A stretch of 64,000 bases of DNA, taken from positions 62,001-126,000 of the forward strand of contig NZ_QBUC01000007.1 of the NCBI RefSeq assembly GCF_003058165.1, written 5' to 3'. The translations under genes were made by a program, and so were the position numbers. The notes beneath the pieces were generated by a model. It did no database searches. It saw only the letters and a program-made list of their open reading frames with translations, and was not told the origin of the DNA. Positions 1 to 8,399 of the stretch are shown here, piece after piece. Source of the stretch: Paenisporosarcina sp. OV554. GTDB taxonomy: Bacteria; Bacillota; Bacilli; Bacillales_A; Planococcaceae. Within the stretch, counting starts at the first letter, position 1, and each line of letters opens with the position of its first letter.

Positions 1-27
1 CCGCTTTGGTAAATTCAAATACAATAT

Positions 28-250
28 CCAAGACGAAGAGAGTAGCAAAATCGGATAATGTAGCGAGCTGGGGATGGTGTGAGCCTGGTTGTGAAGATTT
101 GTGAACCGCACTTCGGAGATGCTTTTTTGAATGAAGTAGAAAAGGCCGGTGACTCACCGTTATGAGAAAGTGGCCCTATATGGGGTAATTTGAGTGGTAC
201 CGCGGAAGTTAAGCTTTCGTCTCATGTTTGATGAGACGAGGGCTTTTTTT
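28..250 (+). promoter_or_regulatory. T-box riboswitch (tRNA-Arg type) ahead of argS
   Basis: The leader carries the T-box core TGGTACCGCGG at 195-205, followed by a terminator hairpin (CGTCTCAT at 218-225 with ATGAGACG at 231-238, then a T-run). Upstream is a Stem I-like region with the AGTA motif near 42. Aligning the specifier region with the two other T-boxes in this window puts the specifier codon at 107-109, reading CGC (Arg), followed by AC and TTCGGAG. Uncharged tRNA-Arg would stabilise the antiterminator and allow argS transcription. A -10-like TACAAT lies at 20-25; the -35 would be at or beyond the window edge. The outer boundary is approximate. Confidence 0.9.
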
Positions 251-305
251 ATGTTCATTTTTACGTGCTAGTGCAACTACAGTTAATTTCTTAGGAGGAG
301 TTCAT

Positions 306-1970
306 ATGAAACAAAAGGTAGTAGAAATTCTTCAACGTTTCACGACAGAGGTAATTGAAGAACAGATGATTGAAGTTCCTACGTATGCACATTTAGGGGA
401 CTATGCACTCCCTTGTTTCCCATTTGCGAAAAAGATGAGAAAGTCACCAAAGTTGATTGCTGAAGAACTAGCGGGACTTATTCAAGACGCGAACGTTGAA
501 AGAGCAGAAGCGGTTAATGGCTATGTAAATATTTTTATGAAAAGATCGGGATTTGCGCAGTCGGTTATGAATACAATTTTATATGAAGCAAATCAGTATG
601 GTTCTTCAAACGTCGGTGGAGGCGGCGTAGTGACCATTGATATGTCTTCTCCTAATATTGCGAAGCCTTTTTCTATGGGGCATTTGCGATCGACGGTGAT
701 TGGGAATTCCATTGCGTTGTTACTTGAAAAAAGTGGTTTTCACCCAGTGAAGATTAACTATCTGGGAGACTGGGGGACTCAATTCGGAAAGTTATTAGTG
801 GCTTATCGATTGTGGGGCAATGAAAAACAAGTGCAAGAATCACCAATCAAGACATTATTGGCACTCTATATTCGTTTTCACGAGGAAGCAGAACGTAATG
901 AATCGTTAAATGACCAAGGGAGAGCGGCCTTCAAATCATTGGAGGATGGACATCCAGAGGCATTGGCACTATGGAAATGGTTCCGTACAGAATCCTTAAA
1001 AGAATTTCAAAAAATTTATGACGTGCTAGGGGTTTCATTTGATTCCTATAAAGGTGAAGCCTATTACAACGACAAAATGGATGCGATTGTTGAAGAGTTA
1101 CAGCAAAAGAATTTGTTAGTTGAATCGGATGGCGCCCTTGTTGTAGATGTAGGAGAACATCTGCCCCCTTGCCTAATCAAAAAGTCAGATGGCGCGACGT
1201 TGTATGCAACGAGGGATATTACAGCTGCAATTGATCGACATAAGACTCACCAGTTTGTGAAATCATTGTACGTAGTTGGAAATGAACAGAGTTTACATTT
1301 TGTTCAGCTGAAGACGGTGCTAAACAAAATGGGTTATGAATGGGCGGATACTCTTCAACATATTCCGTTTGGGTTAATTTTGAAAGATGGAAAGAAATTA
1401 TCGACGCGTAAAGGGAAAATTGTCTTATTGGAAGAAGTGTTGAATGAAGCCATTCAATTAGCTGAGGCCACTATCGATGAAAAGAATCCGAACTTAATGA
1501 ATAAAAAAGAAGTAGCGAAAGCAATTGGTGTGGGTGCGATTATTTTCAGTGATTTAAAGCAACATCGGAAACATGATATTGAATTCGACTTGAAGAAAAT
1601 GTTGCAGACAGAAGGTGAAACAGGCCCGTATGTGCAATATAGCTATGCCAGAGCGTGCTCAATTTTGAGAAAAGCGGGAGCGGTGGATGAGTTTACAATT
1701 GAAGAAGTCAATGACCATGAGTGGGAAATAATCAAATGCCTAGAACAATTCCCAGCTATCGTAAAACGGACCGCTACGGAGCTGGATCCTTCTTTAATGG
1801 CAAAGTATGCAGTGGAACTAGCACAGGCATTTAATTCGTTTTATGGAAATGTTCAAATTGTTACCCAATCTAATTTGATGAACTACCGCGTTTCGTTAGT
1901 ACAAAGTGTTGTAATTGTCCTAGAAGAATCTTTAAGACTATTGGGGATTAAAGCTCCGAAGGAAATGTGA
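306..1970 (+). CDS. argS: arginyl-tRNA synthetase, second (eukaryote/mitochondria-like) type
   Basis: Class I synthetase that charges tRNA-Arg, about 554 residues. The HIGH-type signature appears as PFSMGHLRST (about residues 120-130) and is followed by NYLGDWGTQFGKLL. The KMSKS loop appears as LSTRKGK (about residue 365). An N-terminal additional domain and a C-terminal DALR anticodon-binding domain with GPYVQYSYAR complete the fold. The NYLGDWG and LSTRKG forms differ clearly from B. subtilis ArgS and resemble the second ArgRS found in some Bacillus and lactic acid bacteria and the yeast enzymes. ATG 306 was chosen because TTAGGAGGAG lies just upstream at 291-300; an in-frame start at 228 falls inside the T-box terminator. 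It is probably a single-gene unit under the Arg T-box, and a housekeeping argS may exist elsewhere. Confidence 0.93.
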   Translation: MKQKVVEILQRFTTEVIEEQMIEVPTYAHLGDYALPCFPFAKKMRKSPKLIAEELAGLIQDANVERAEAVNGYVNIFMKRSGFAQSVMNTILYEANQYGSSNVGGGGVVTIDMSSPNIAKPFSMGHLRSTVIGNSIALLLEKSGFHPVKINYLGDWGTQFGKLLVAYRLWGNEKQVQESPIKTLLALYIRFHEEAERNESLNDQGRAAFKSLEDGHPEALALWKWFRTESLKEFQKIYDVLGVSFDSYKGEAYYNDKMDAIVEELQQKNLLVESDGALVVDVGEHLPPCLIKKSDGATLYATRDITAAIDRHKTHQFVKSLYVVGNEQSLHFVQLKTVLNKMGYEWADTLQHIPFGLILKDGKKLSTRKGKIVLLEEVLNEAIQLAEATIDEKNPNLMNKKEVAKAIGVGAIIFSDLKQHRKHDIEFDLKKMLQTEGETGPYVQYSYARACSILRKAGAVDEFTIEEVNDHEWEIIKCLEQFPAIVKRTATELDPSLMAKYAVELAQAFNSFYGNVQIVTQSNLMNYRVSLVQSVVIVLEESLRLLGIKAPKEM

Positions 1971-2025
1971 AGAAGGTTTTGTTGGATGGAATAGTAAATT
2001 ATTAAAACTAGAAAAGGGGAACAAC

Positions 2026-2457
2026 GTGACAAATCCAGCAGGCTTTTGGGTACGACTGTTGGCAAATATTATAGACAGTTTGGTTATTGGTATACCGGTC
2101 GGCACAATAGCTTACATCGCGACAGGAAATTGGGAAAATGAAGACTTTTCAACTCCTTTATCCATATTATATTCTATATTGATACCTATCTTGTGGTACG
2201 GTTATACAGTAGGCAAGCGAATTATGAATGTGCGAATTGTTAAAGTGGATGGCAGTAAATTAGGTATTGGGGCTATGTTAATGCGTGTCATAGTAGCAGG
2301 TTTAATTTATGTCGTAACCCTTGGTATTGCAGCGATTGTCAGTGCGTTTATGGTCGGTATTAGAGAAGATAAACGCTCTTTACATGATCTCATTGCAGGA
2401 ACATACGTAACGTATAATGCTCCTGGTGATGAGAATGACGTTCTTGTAAATGAATAG
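2026..2457 (+). CDS. RDD family membrane protein
   Basis: 143 residues starting at GTG 2026 after an AAAAGGGG ribosome-binding site. The protein opens with GFWVRLLANIIDSLVI, the R-x-x-A-x-x-I-D pattern that defines RDD proteins. It has three or four hydrophobic segments and the KRIMNVRIV and RSLHDLIAGTYV blocks typical of the family's middle and end. RDD proteins are integral membrane proteins of mostly unknown role; some have been linked to transport or ion homeostasis. The gene is followed by its own terminator, so it is likely monocistronic or the end of the argS transcript. Confidence 0.8.
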   Translation: MTNPAGFWVRLLANIIDSLVIGIPVGTIAYIATGNWENEDFSTPLSILYSILIPILWYGYTVGKRIMNVRIVKVDGSKLGIGAMLMRVIVAGLIYVVTLGIAAIVSAFMVGIREDKRSLHDLIAGTYVTYNAPGDENDVLVNE

Positions 2458-2473
2458 CTATAAATAATATAAA

Positions 2474-2503
2474 CCCTCGTGTGAACGTCGCATGGGGGTT
2501 TTG
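2474..2503 (+). terminator. Rho-independent terminator after the RDD gene
   Basis: CCCTCGTG (2474-2481) pairs with CATGGGGG (2491-2498) through an 8-bp stem with two G-U pairs, followed by TTTTGTTGTT. Confidence 0.65.
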
Positions 2504-2578
2504 TTGTTATGAAAAAGGATATTTTTGTAATTTGTCGAATGATTAATAACAAATATCTTTATAAGGAGCTTATATATA

Positions 2579-2893
2579 GTGGAAAATCTTTTGAGAAAAA
2601 GCGCGTTTTATGGATTCTTAGTTGGAATCGGTTATGCCATTCTTTTTACGAAATATAAAGAGACAACCGATTTGGGGGAGGGTCTTTCTGAAACGACGTA
2701 TTTACCCGTTATGGAATACGTCATTACAGTGCTTCAATACGGTGTAGGTGGAGCCGTTGTAGCTTTGCTAGGGAGCTGGCTTATAGGGAAGCGAACGAAG
2801 GTAAATCAAGACGCTGTTAAAACGTATTATCTTGAAGTGTTTTTAGGGATTTTTGTTTTCTGTTTAATAATGGGAACGCTTTTCAATTTGTAA
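2579..2893 (+). CDS. small hypothetical membrane protein
   Basis: 104 residues, GTG start at 2579 with an AAGGAGC ribosome-binding site at 2563-2569. Three hydrophobic stretches are visible (about residues 8-22, 48-68 and 84-103), so it is likely a three-helix inner-membrane protein. The loops carry charged residues (KYKETTD, GKRTKVNQD). I do not recognise a named domain. It lies between the RDD gene and the DUF4349 lipoprotein in the same direction, but terminators and spacing suggest independent expression. Confidence 0.65.
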   Translation: MENLLRKSAFYGFLVGIGYAILFTKYKETTDLGEGLSETTYLPVMEYVITVLQYGVGGAVVALLGSWLIGKRTKVNQDAVKTYYLEVFLGIFVFCLIMGTLFNL

Positions 2894-2995
2894 ACAAGCA
2901 ATTACCTTTGACTCACAAAAAATATTATTTGGAATTGTAACATTTTTCCTATCTGACTCGTCATAAATAGTTATAGAGACAGGGGGCAACTGACG

Positions 2996-3898
2996 ATGAG
3001 AAAGGCTATTTATATTTTTCTGATTACCACCTTATTATTAGTATTGGCTGCTTGCAGCAGTAGCGACGATAAGGCGGAGATGTCTAGTGATGAAAGCAAA
3101 CAAAGCTCAAATGATTTCTCAGGGGACATGGACGGTAAAGTTGAAAGTGAAGCGGCAACAGAAGAGTCAAGCGAAACGAAAACAGAAGCTCCAGTAGTGG
3201 CATCAGACAGAATGATTATTCACCAAGCGAGCTTAAGTGTTAACGTAAAAGAGTTAGACAAAGCACAAAGCAATATTGAAAAAAAGGTTGATCAATATGG
3301 TGGGTATATTGTTGAATCGAACGTCTATCAAGAGGATGATCAAACAAGTAGTGGCAGGATGATTGTTCGTATTCCAGAAAAGAATTTTGAGAAGTTCCTT
3401 TTAGATGCTGAAGGAGTAGCTGCTGAAGTTCTTGAACGTAATGTAACTGGTCAGGATGTTACCGAGCAATATGTGGATTTGGAATCTCGAGTGAAATCTA
3501 AACGAGCGGTAGAAGAACGTCTTCTGGATTTTATGAGCAAGGCACAAAAAACAGAGGACTTGTTGAAAATTTCTGCGGATCTATCCGAAGTCCAAGAAGA
3601 AATTGAAGTAATGGTTGGCAAGATGAAGTATCTTGAAAATCAAACCTCTTTTTCTACAATCGAACTATCGATGTATGAAAATCGGGTAGTAGTTCCTGAG
3701 ATAGAAAGTAAAGAATTAAATACATGGGAAAAAACTAAAAAACAACTTGCTACAAGTACCAACTCTTTACTATCAGCGGGCTCAGCACTAATTGTGTTTT
3801 TCGTAGGTAACTTGCCAGTGCTCCTCCTTTTAGGCGCTATCGGATTTATTGTGTTCTGGATTATTAAGAGACGATTGGGACATGAACCGAAAAAATAA
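2996..3898 (+). CDS. DUF4349 domain lipoprotein
   Basis: 300 residues. The N-terminus has a lipoprotein signal peptide with the lipobox LAAC, so Cys20 would be lipidated. A Ser/Glu/Asp-rich linker follows (about 21-70). The DUF4349 domain (about 74-270) contains ASLSVNVKELDKAQ, GGYIVESN, RIPEKNFEKFL and DLESRVKSKRAVEERLL, the last part probably a coiled coil. A C-terminal transmembrane helix (about 263-288) ends in KRRLGHEPKK. The protein is therefore tethered at both ends with its domain outside the cell. The family's function is unknown. ATG 2996 follows an AGGGGGCA site. Confidence 0.82.
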   Translation: MRKAIYIFLITTLLLVLAACSSSDDKAEMSSDESKQSSNDFSGDMDGKVESEAATEESSETKTEAPVVASDRMIIHQASLSVNVKELDKAQSNIEKKVDQYGGYIVESNVYQEDDQTSSGRMIVRIPEKNFEKFLLDAEGVAAEVLERNVTGQDVTEQYVDLESRVKSKRAVEERLLDFMSKAQKTEDLLKISADLSEVQEEIEVMVGKMKYLENQTSFSTIELSMYENRVVVPEIESKELNTWEKTKKQLATSTNSLLSAGSALIVFFVGNLPVLLLLGAIGFIVFWIIKRRLGHEPKK

Positions 3899-3910
3899 AT
3901 AAACGCAAAA

Positions 3911-3938
3911 AAGCAGCTAGCGAAAATGGCTGCTTCTT
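3911..3938 (+). terminator. terminator after the DUF4349 gene
   Basis: AAGCAGC (3911-3917) pairs with GCTGCTT (3929-3935), followed by CTTCTTT. The T-run is imperfect. The remaining sequence to 4150 holds no gene I can support. Confidence 0.6.
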
Positions 3939-4157
3939 CTTTGATTCTACTAATAATACATAGTGATTCGGTTATTAAATATTTAAGTAATTATGTTTGG
4001 CAATGACAATATTATCTCTACTATAGCGAGGTTACTATTAGAGGGTATTTAGAAGTAGTTTCTATCCTCCTGATTAAACTGATTCTGCTACCAATAAGCT
4101 TTCTAATATATCGAATGAGAGATATGAATGGGACGATTAACTATGAATAAATGAATT

Positions 4158-4197
4158 AAAAAAAGGCACGCAAAATTACAAAGACGTGCCTTTTTTT
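4158..4197. terminator. bidirectional terminator
   Basis: GGCACG (4165-4170) pairs with CGTGCC (4185-4190). Seven A residues precede and seven T residues follow, so it can terminate in both directions. On the minus strand it closes the 4207-4584 gene. Confidence 0.8.
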
Positions 4198-4206
4198 CAA
4201 GAGAAA

Positions 4207-4584
4207 TTATTCGATTTCAAACGTATACGTTGCTTGGAACTTGAAAGATCCAGTGTACACTTGACCAAAACCAAAAACTGAAACGCGTGTTACATCGTCA
4301 TACACAAACGATAATGAAGAATGAGCTAAAATTGTTCGCGTAATGTTTCCAGAGCTTCTTTCAAATATGACGTTGATTCCATCATCACTAAAGTTTTCAA
4401 TGGTACCAGCTAAAACAACTGGTATTGAATTTGGTTCTACATCAAAAATAATGTTGGCATCTGTGTTAGACTGACCAGCGAAAGGGACACAATTTTCGAA
4501 AGTCAATGTTTTAGAGCGATCATTTTCAGGTCTATCTGGACATTTGCTGCATGAATGTTGGGAGAAATTATTTTTATTAGACAT
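4207..4584 (-). CDS. small Cys-bearing beta-sandwich-like protein; possible spore appendage/coat (Ena/DUF3992-like) subunit
   Basis: 125 residues. A short polar N-terminus carries Cys12-x2-Cys15, and a third Cys (about 32) begins the core. The core is built of short alternating strands (VVLAGTIENFSDDGINVIF, SLSFVYDDVTRVSVFG, TGSFKFQATYTFE) with no charge-rich catalytic motif. This layout resembles DUF3992 proteins such as the endospore appendage (Ena) subunits, which are about the same length and use an N-terminal Cys-bearing connector to link subunits; the likeness is by eye only. Two context points agree: a strong AAAGGAGGTG ribosome-binding site, and CATACTCTA just upstream on the minus strand, which fits mother-cell sigma -10 elements. 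Another spore-surface or exported structural protein is possible. Confidence 0.4.
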   Translation of the reverse strand: MSNKNNFSQHSCSKCPDRPENDRSKTLTFENCVPFAGQSNTDANIIFDVEPNSIPVVLAGTIENFSDDGINVIFERSSGNITRTILAHSSLSFVYDDVTRVSVFGFGQVYTGSFKFQATYTFEIE

Positions 4585-4605
4585 CTATTTTCACCTCCTT
4601 TTTAA

Positions 4606-4614
4606 TAGAGTATG
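4606..4614 (-). promoter_or_regulatory. candidate SigK/SigE-type -10 element
   Basis: On the minus strand this reads CATACTCTA, matching the CATAnnnTA form of mother-cell sigma factor -10 boxes. It sits a few bases ahead of the AAAGGAGGTG site (4592-4601) of the 4207-4584 gene. I see no clear -35 (AC) at the expected distance, so this is suggestive only. Confidence 0.35.
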
Positions 4615-4756
4615 AGATTTGAAAAGATAATCTTGGGCTTGTTGTGAAAAATAGTTTCCATACAAAACTCAAAACTAGATTTCAATCTATAAATAAGTAA
4701 TTGGTTGGTAGTTAAGACAAAGTTGAAACACGGGTATTTTAAAAATTTTTCCATCA

Positions 4757-4778
4757 AAAAAAGCCCCTTTCAGGACTT
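4757..4778 (-). terminator. terminator of the 4791-5075 gene
   Basis: Read on the minus strand, AAGTCC (4778-4773) pairs with GGGCTT (4766-4761), followed by a T-run (4760-4756). Confidence 0.6.
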
Positions 4779-4790
4779 GTTAGTGCCTTG

Positions 4791-5075
4791 TTAGCAATCC
4801 ATGTAATGCAATACTAGTTTGGTGTAAGAAATCTCATCTACCATATTTTCGATTTGTTCTTTTGATAGCTCATTTGGATCCATGATAAGCACAGCTAAAA
4901 ATTGTGCATCAATGTTTTTCATTTCCCAAAGCCCCATCGCGAGAGGGTGGTCTGTACTTGTCGAGCCCTTCAAAAAAGGGGTTTTGTGTAAAAGAAACGA
5001 ATAGGTAAAGAAGTTATAAAAAATCATATCAAACGGGATTTTCACTGGTATGAATTTAAAACGATTTACCTTCAT
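4791..5075 (-). CDS. hypothetical protein, possibly a truncated gene
   Basis: 94 residues. The first 35 residues are basic and aromatic-rich (FKFIPVKIPFDMIFYNFF); the rest is acidic with LAVLIMDPNELSKEQIENMVDEIS, which looks helical. I do not recognise a family. There is a good terminator downstream, but the start shows only a weak ribosome-binding site and the N-terminus does not look like a natural domain boundary. It may be the C-terminal part of a decayed gene. Confidence 0.4.
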   Translation of the reverse strand: MKVNRFKFIPVKIPFDMIFYNFFTYSFLLHKTPFLKGSTSTDHPLAMGLWEMKNIDAQFLAVLIMDPNELSKEQIENMVDEISYTKLVLHYMDC

Positions 5076-5105
5076 TCTTCAAAACTTGATAACTCCGATA
5101 GTAGT

Positions 5106-5258
5106 ATGAAAAAACAAAATCTCTTGTATTCGATTAAGAAGGATACCGTCATTTTGCCATTGTTTGAAGTAGCTCAATTGTTAAAAGGTAAATCTTCTTA
5201 TCCTAATCTTTTAAGTTATGTAGAAGAAATGATTCAAATAAATTTGACTTCAAAATAG
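5106..5258 (+). pseudogene. 50-codon open frame, possible gene remnant
   Basis: ATG 5106 to TAG 5258 encodes a 50-residue peptide with KKDTVILPLFEVAQLL and SYPNLLSYVEEMIQI, which reads like real protein. No ribosome-binding site precedes it and I do not recognise a family. With the neighbouring 94-residue frame it suggests a small decayed region between 4.8 and 5.3 kb. Confidence 0.25.
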
Positions 5259-5307
5259 TGAGTAAGATTCGTATTTAATAAACACTGCCGAAGGAGATGT
5301 ATAAACG

Positions 5308-5793
5308 ATGCAAAAAAAAGTGGATTTAGCAATTAATTTACGAAATGCAGGTCGGAAAAAGGAGTCAAATGAATTACTTGTGAAATTGGTGGAAAAATTT
5401 CCTGGCGATGCCTTCATTAACTACCAATGTGCATGGAGTTTTGATATTTTAGGAGACGAGTCCGAAGCCGTTCCCTTTTATGAAAATGCCATCAATTTAG
5501 GCCTATCTGGTAAAGATCTTGAAGGAGCCATAGTAGGATTGGGGAGTACTTATAGAACATTGGGTGAGTATGAGAAATCTAAACAAGTATTACTAAAAGG
5601 CATGGACTTATTTCCAAACAATAAAGCAATCCAAGTGTTTTATTCTTTGACTCTTTATAATTTGAAAGAACATGATCGTGCGATGGAGTTGCTACTTACA
5701 TGTTTAATCGATACATCTTCAGATAATGAGATTTTGAATTATAAGAAAGCACTCAATTTCTATTCAGACAAACTGAATGAAACTTGGAAGTAG
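5308..5793 (+). CDS. tetratricopeptide repeat protein
   Basis: 161 residues, ATG 5308 with a GAAGGAGATG ribosome-binding site. TPR-like helical pairs run through most of it: AINLRNAGRKKESNELLVKL, AWSFDILGDESEAVPFYENA, GLGSTYRTLGEYEKSKQVLL and SLTLYNLKEHDRAMELLLTC. The G/Y and A/L positions recur every 34 residues or so. There is no signal peptide or membrane segment, so it is a cytoplasmic protein-interaction module. The partner is unknown. It lies alone with no clear operon neighbour. Confidence 0.75.
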   Translation: MQKKVDLAINLRNAGRKKESNELLVKLVEKFPGDAFINYQCAWSFDILGDESEAVPFYENAINLGLSGKDLEGAIVGLGSTYRTLGEYEKSKQVLLKGMDLFPNNKAIQVFYSLTLYNLKEHDRAMELLLTCLIDTSSDNEILNYKKALNFYSDKLNETWK

Positions 5794-5970
5794 GTTGGAA
5801 TTGGAGTCTTGACGTCAAAGTAAGGTAATATATGTAATCCAGTGCTGGATAAGTTACATGAGTTCATTGAATTGCTCAGTAAATAAGGTAAATGGCATGC
5901 TGAACTGATTAGACAATTTTCTTGATATTTTTGAATTAGTTGTGGATTTTGAGGATGGGAGTGAAGATCG

Positions 5971-6447
5971 TTGGTTGTTAAATTAGAAAAAGCAATCGAA
6001 TCAGACGCAAACGCCATTTTTGAAATTCAAGTTATTGCATTTAAGCCACTACTTGAAAAATATAAAGATTTTAACACGAACCCTGCGAATGAAACCATAA
6101 ATAGAGTTGTCACCAGAATTAACAACCCAACTGGCGATTTTTATAAAATCATTGCTGAAAATGTGCTTGTTGGCGCTATCTATGTATTTTGGAAAGAGCA
6201 GACACAGTTCTGGATAAGTCCGATGTTTATTTTATCTGCCTATCAAGGAAAAGGAATAGCCCAGCAAGCCATTACATTAATAGAAAAATTTTTTCCACAC
6301 GCAACAACCTGGGAATTAGCGACCATTATGGAAGAAGAACGTAATTGCTATCTATATGAAAAATTAGGATACATAAAGACGGGTGTAATAAAGCAATTAA
6401 ATGACGATACAACTCTTGTTTTTTATAAGAAAATCGTGCGGTCCTAA
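5971..6447 (+). CDS. GNAT family N-acetyltransferase
   Basis: 158 residues from a TTG start at 5971. The N-terminus LEKAIESDANAIFEIQVIAF is the usual beta1-alpha1 of GNAT enzymes. The acetyl-CoA loop appears as ILSAYQGKGIAQQAITLIE (Q-G-K-G-I-A), and ATIMEEERNCYLYEKLGYIKTG is the conserved C-terminal N-x-x-x-Y-E-K-x-G-F/Y motif. It would transfer acetyl from acetyl-CoA to an unknown amine. The upstream gap (5794-5970) holds a fragment that reads VLDKLHEFIELLSK before a stop, possibly the tail of a lost gene. Confidence 0.75.
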   Translation: MVVKLEKAIESDANAIFEIQVIAFKPLLEKYKDFNTNPANETINRVVTRINNPTGDFYKIIAENVLVGAIYVFWKEQTQFWISPMFILSAYQGKGIAQQAITLIEKFFPHATTWELATIMEEERNCYLYEKLGYIKTGVIKQLNDDTTLVFYKKIVRS

Positions 6448-6512
6448 GGTAGTCGAAACTGTTTAATCTAGACAATGATTTTAAAATCAATAACGTCATT
6501 AAGGGCGGTGCT

Positions 6513-6902
6513 ATGATTATTAATTTCCCGAACTTTAAAATAATAGAAGTTTCAAAAGATGCAAAAGGAAGGTATGTAAAGCTAGAAATTCAACTTCCAG
6601 ATGGACTTTCATTTATACGTTGGGAATTAGATCAATTTACGTTTATACAAATTAAAGAAGTGGTTTCTAAAAAACACTTCGATTCGTTAGCTACCGACTA
6701 CTGTTACGAGCTAGTACCTTACACTAATGGGTATCAAGAGAATAATATCCCTACGTTTAATGGAATTATAAGATGTATTCAAGGCAAGCGGATGATACGT
6801 ATTGAATTTGTTTGTTCAAAGAGGTTTGCAGGGAATATGGTTTGGTTCACAAATGAAGTTCGAAATTTAGATGATATAAAGCATCTAATATGGCGTGAAT
6901 AG
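6513..6902 (+). CDS. hypothetical protein
   Basis: 129 residues, ATG 6513 behind AAGGGCGGTG. The sequence is soluble and beta-rich (IINFPNFKIIEV, YVKLEIQLPDG, FIRWELDQF, RMIRIEFVC), with two Cys and several Trp/Tyr residues and no membrane segment. I do not recognise the family. Codon use is as AT-rich as its neighbours. From 6903 to 7148 there is no gene I can support. Confidence 0.6.
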   Translation: MIINFPNFKIIEVSKDAKGRYVKLEIQLPDGLSFIRWELDQFTFIQIKEVVSKKHFDSLATDYCYELVPYTNGYQENNIPTFNGIIRCIQGKRMIRIEFVCSKRFAGNMVWFTNEVRNLDDIKHLIWRE

Positions 6903-7148
6903 TCTTATATTAACTCCACTGATTAAGATGCAAAAAATACGATTGTTGATTGTCTCATTCGAGGAGGATGTCAGTTGAATTAGGGGGGGTATTGTTATTT
7001 CAAGGTCATAATACATAGAAATTCAACTTAAAGAGTATAATTTTTGAGTCTTTATACTTATAAAAAGTAAAAAAGTATTCAGAATCTTGCATTCATTGAA
7101 ATAATAATGTGCTATAATTTGGATATAATAGTTAAGAAGGTGCAAGAA

Positions 7149-8393
7149 ATGCAAAAACATAAAATTTTTGATATCAGTTTGTTTGTAAGCAGCTTAATTG
7201 TGGGCTTATTATTTGTACCTTTAGAAGTAGATTTGACAAAATATCTAATCGTGAGTGCCATTTACCTCGTTTTTTCTGTTATCTATTCCAATCTTAGAAT
7301 CAAACATGGCAATGGAACTGGAAGTTATGACTATGGGGTTTCCTATACTCAATCTATGTCTCTATTTGCTGGTCCATTAGGGCTGTTATTTTATGAAATA
7401 GTACATCGGTTCATTATTTTTTTTCAACGGAAATATGCAAAAACTGCAGATGAGAATGAATTTACGGATACGTTATATAACATCGGTTCTTTCACGTTAT
7501 ATCACACTGTCGGGTACCTCTTCTTCTTTGCATTATATCCATATGTAGAAACAATTCCATTTGGCTTCTTTCTACTCTTCTTTGTGTGTTCAGTGATTAT
7601 TAGTTGGCAATCCGATGCTCTTCTTGTTTGCACTTTTTATTTAAGTGGAAATATCCGTACTTGGTCAGAAGTCGTGCAGTTTTTTAAAAACAGGAGCATA
7701 TTAGATACTGGAAAAGTTGCCATTACAAATGGACTTCTATTTTATTTCGTCATGGAAAACCACTGGGACATGTTGATTGTTTTCTTCATAATGAATTATA
7801 TCGTAAGCAAGTCCTTCCTTTCTAAACATGAAACGATTCAAAATGAGATAGAGCGAGACCGCTTCCGTGAAATGGCTTATACCGATTTCATGACAGGGTT
7901 ATCTAACCGGGCGATGATGGATAAACAGATGGTTGAAATTAATGGCACGAATGAAGTACTTGCCATTGTGGTTGCAGATATTGATAAGTTCAAACATATC
8001 AATGATTCATACAATCATGCAATCGGAGATCATGTTATCCAACATTTTGCTGGAGTCTTAAAATCCCATACTAGTAAGGAAGATTGCGTGTTTCGAAGTG
8101 GTGGAGAAGAATTCACGTTGTTCTTGCGAAGCCGTAGTTACGAAGAGTGTCTGGAAATTGTTGAATCTGTCAGAAGTCATGTAAGTGCTCATCCAGTCCA
8201 TGTCGAATACAAAGGCTCAGAAGCAGTCATCCCATATACAGCGTCATTTGGCTTGTATTTCGATAAAATGTCGGAAGAATTGCCAATGGAGCGAGCGTAT
8301 ATTTACGCAGATCAACTATTACTAGAAGCAAAAGATCTCGGGCGTAACCGAGTGAATGTAAGTGATGGTCAACGAGTTATGATTCATAGCTAA
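7149..8393 (+). CDS. membrane-bound GGDEF diguanylate cyclase
   Basis: 414 residues. The N-terminal half (about 5-235) has about six hydrophobic segments, some with long aromatic runs. A linker helix (HETIQNEIERDRFREMA) leads into the GGDEF domain (about 245-405), which opens YTDFMTGLSNR, has DIDKFKHINDSYNHAIGD, and carries an intact active site RSGGEEF. The RxxD inhibitory site is not present (SKED sits at that position), so product inhibition at that site is unlikely. It should make cyclic di-GMP from two GTP in response to a membrane or ligand signal. ATG 7149 is preferred over ATG 7107 because AGAAGGTGC lies just upstream. Confidence 0.88.
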   Translation: MQKHKIFDISLFVSSLIVGLLFVPLEVDLTKYLIVSAIYLVFSVIYSNLRIKHGNGTGSYDYGVSYTQSMSLFAGPLGLLFYEIVHRFIIFFQRKYAKTADENEFTDTLYNIGSFTLYHTVGYLFFFALYPYVETIPFGFFLLFFVCSVIISWQSDALLVCTFYLSGNIRTWSEVVQFFKNRSILDTGKVAITNGLLFYFVMENHWDMLIVFFIMNYIVSKSFLSKHETIQNEIERDRFREMAYTDFMTGLSNRAMMDKQMVEINGTNEVLAIVVADIDKFKHINDSYNHAIGDHVIQHFAGVLKSHTSKEDCVFRSGGEEFTLFLRSRSYEECLEIVESVRSHVSAHPVHVEYKGSEAVIPYTASFGLYFDKMSEELPMERAYIYADQLLLEAKDLGRNRVNVSDGQRVMIHS

Positions 8394-8399
8394 TATCAG

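Noticed and set aside
228-305. Longer N-terminus for argS from ATG 228
   Set aside because: Those codons lie in the T-box terminator; ATG 306 has the ribosome-binding site.
6960-7010. Short frame after GAGGAGG near 6961
   Set aside because: The possible starts lie on or too close to the purine tract and stop within about 16 codons.
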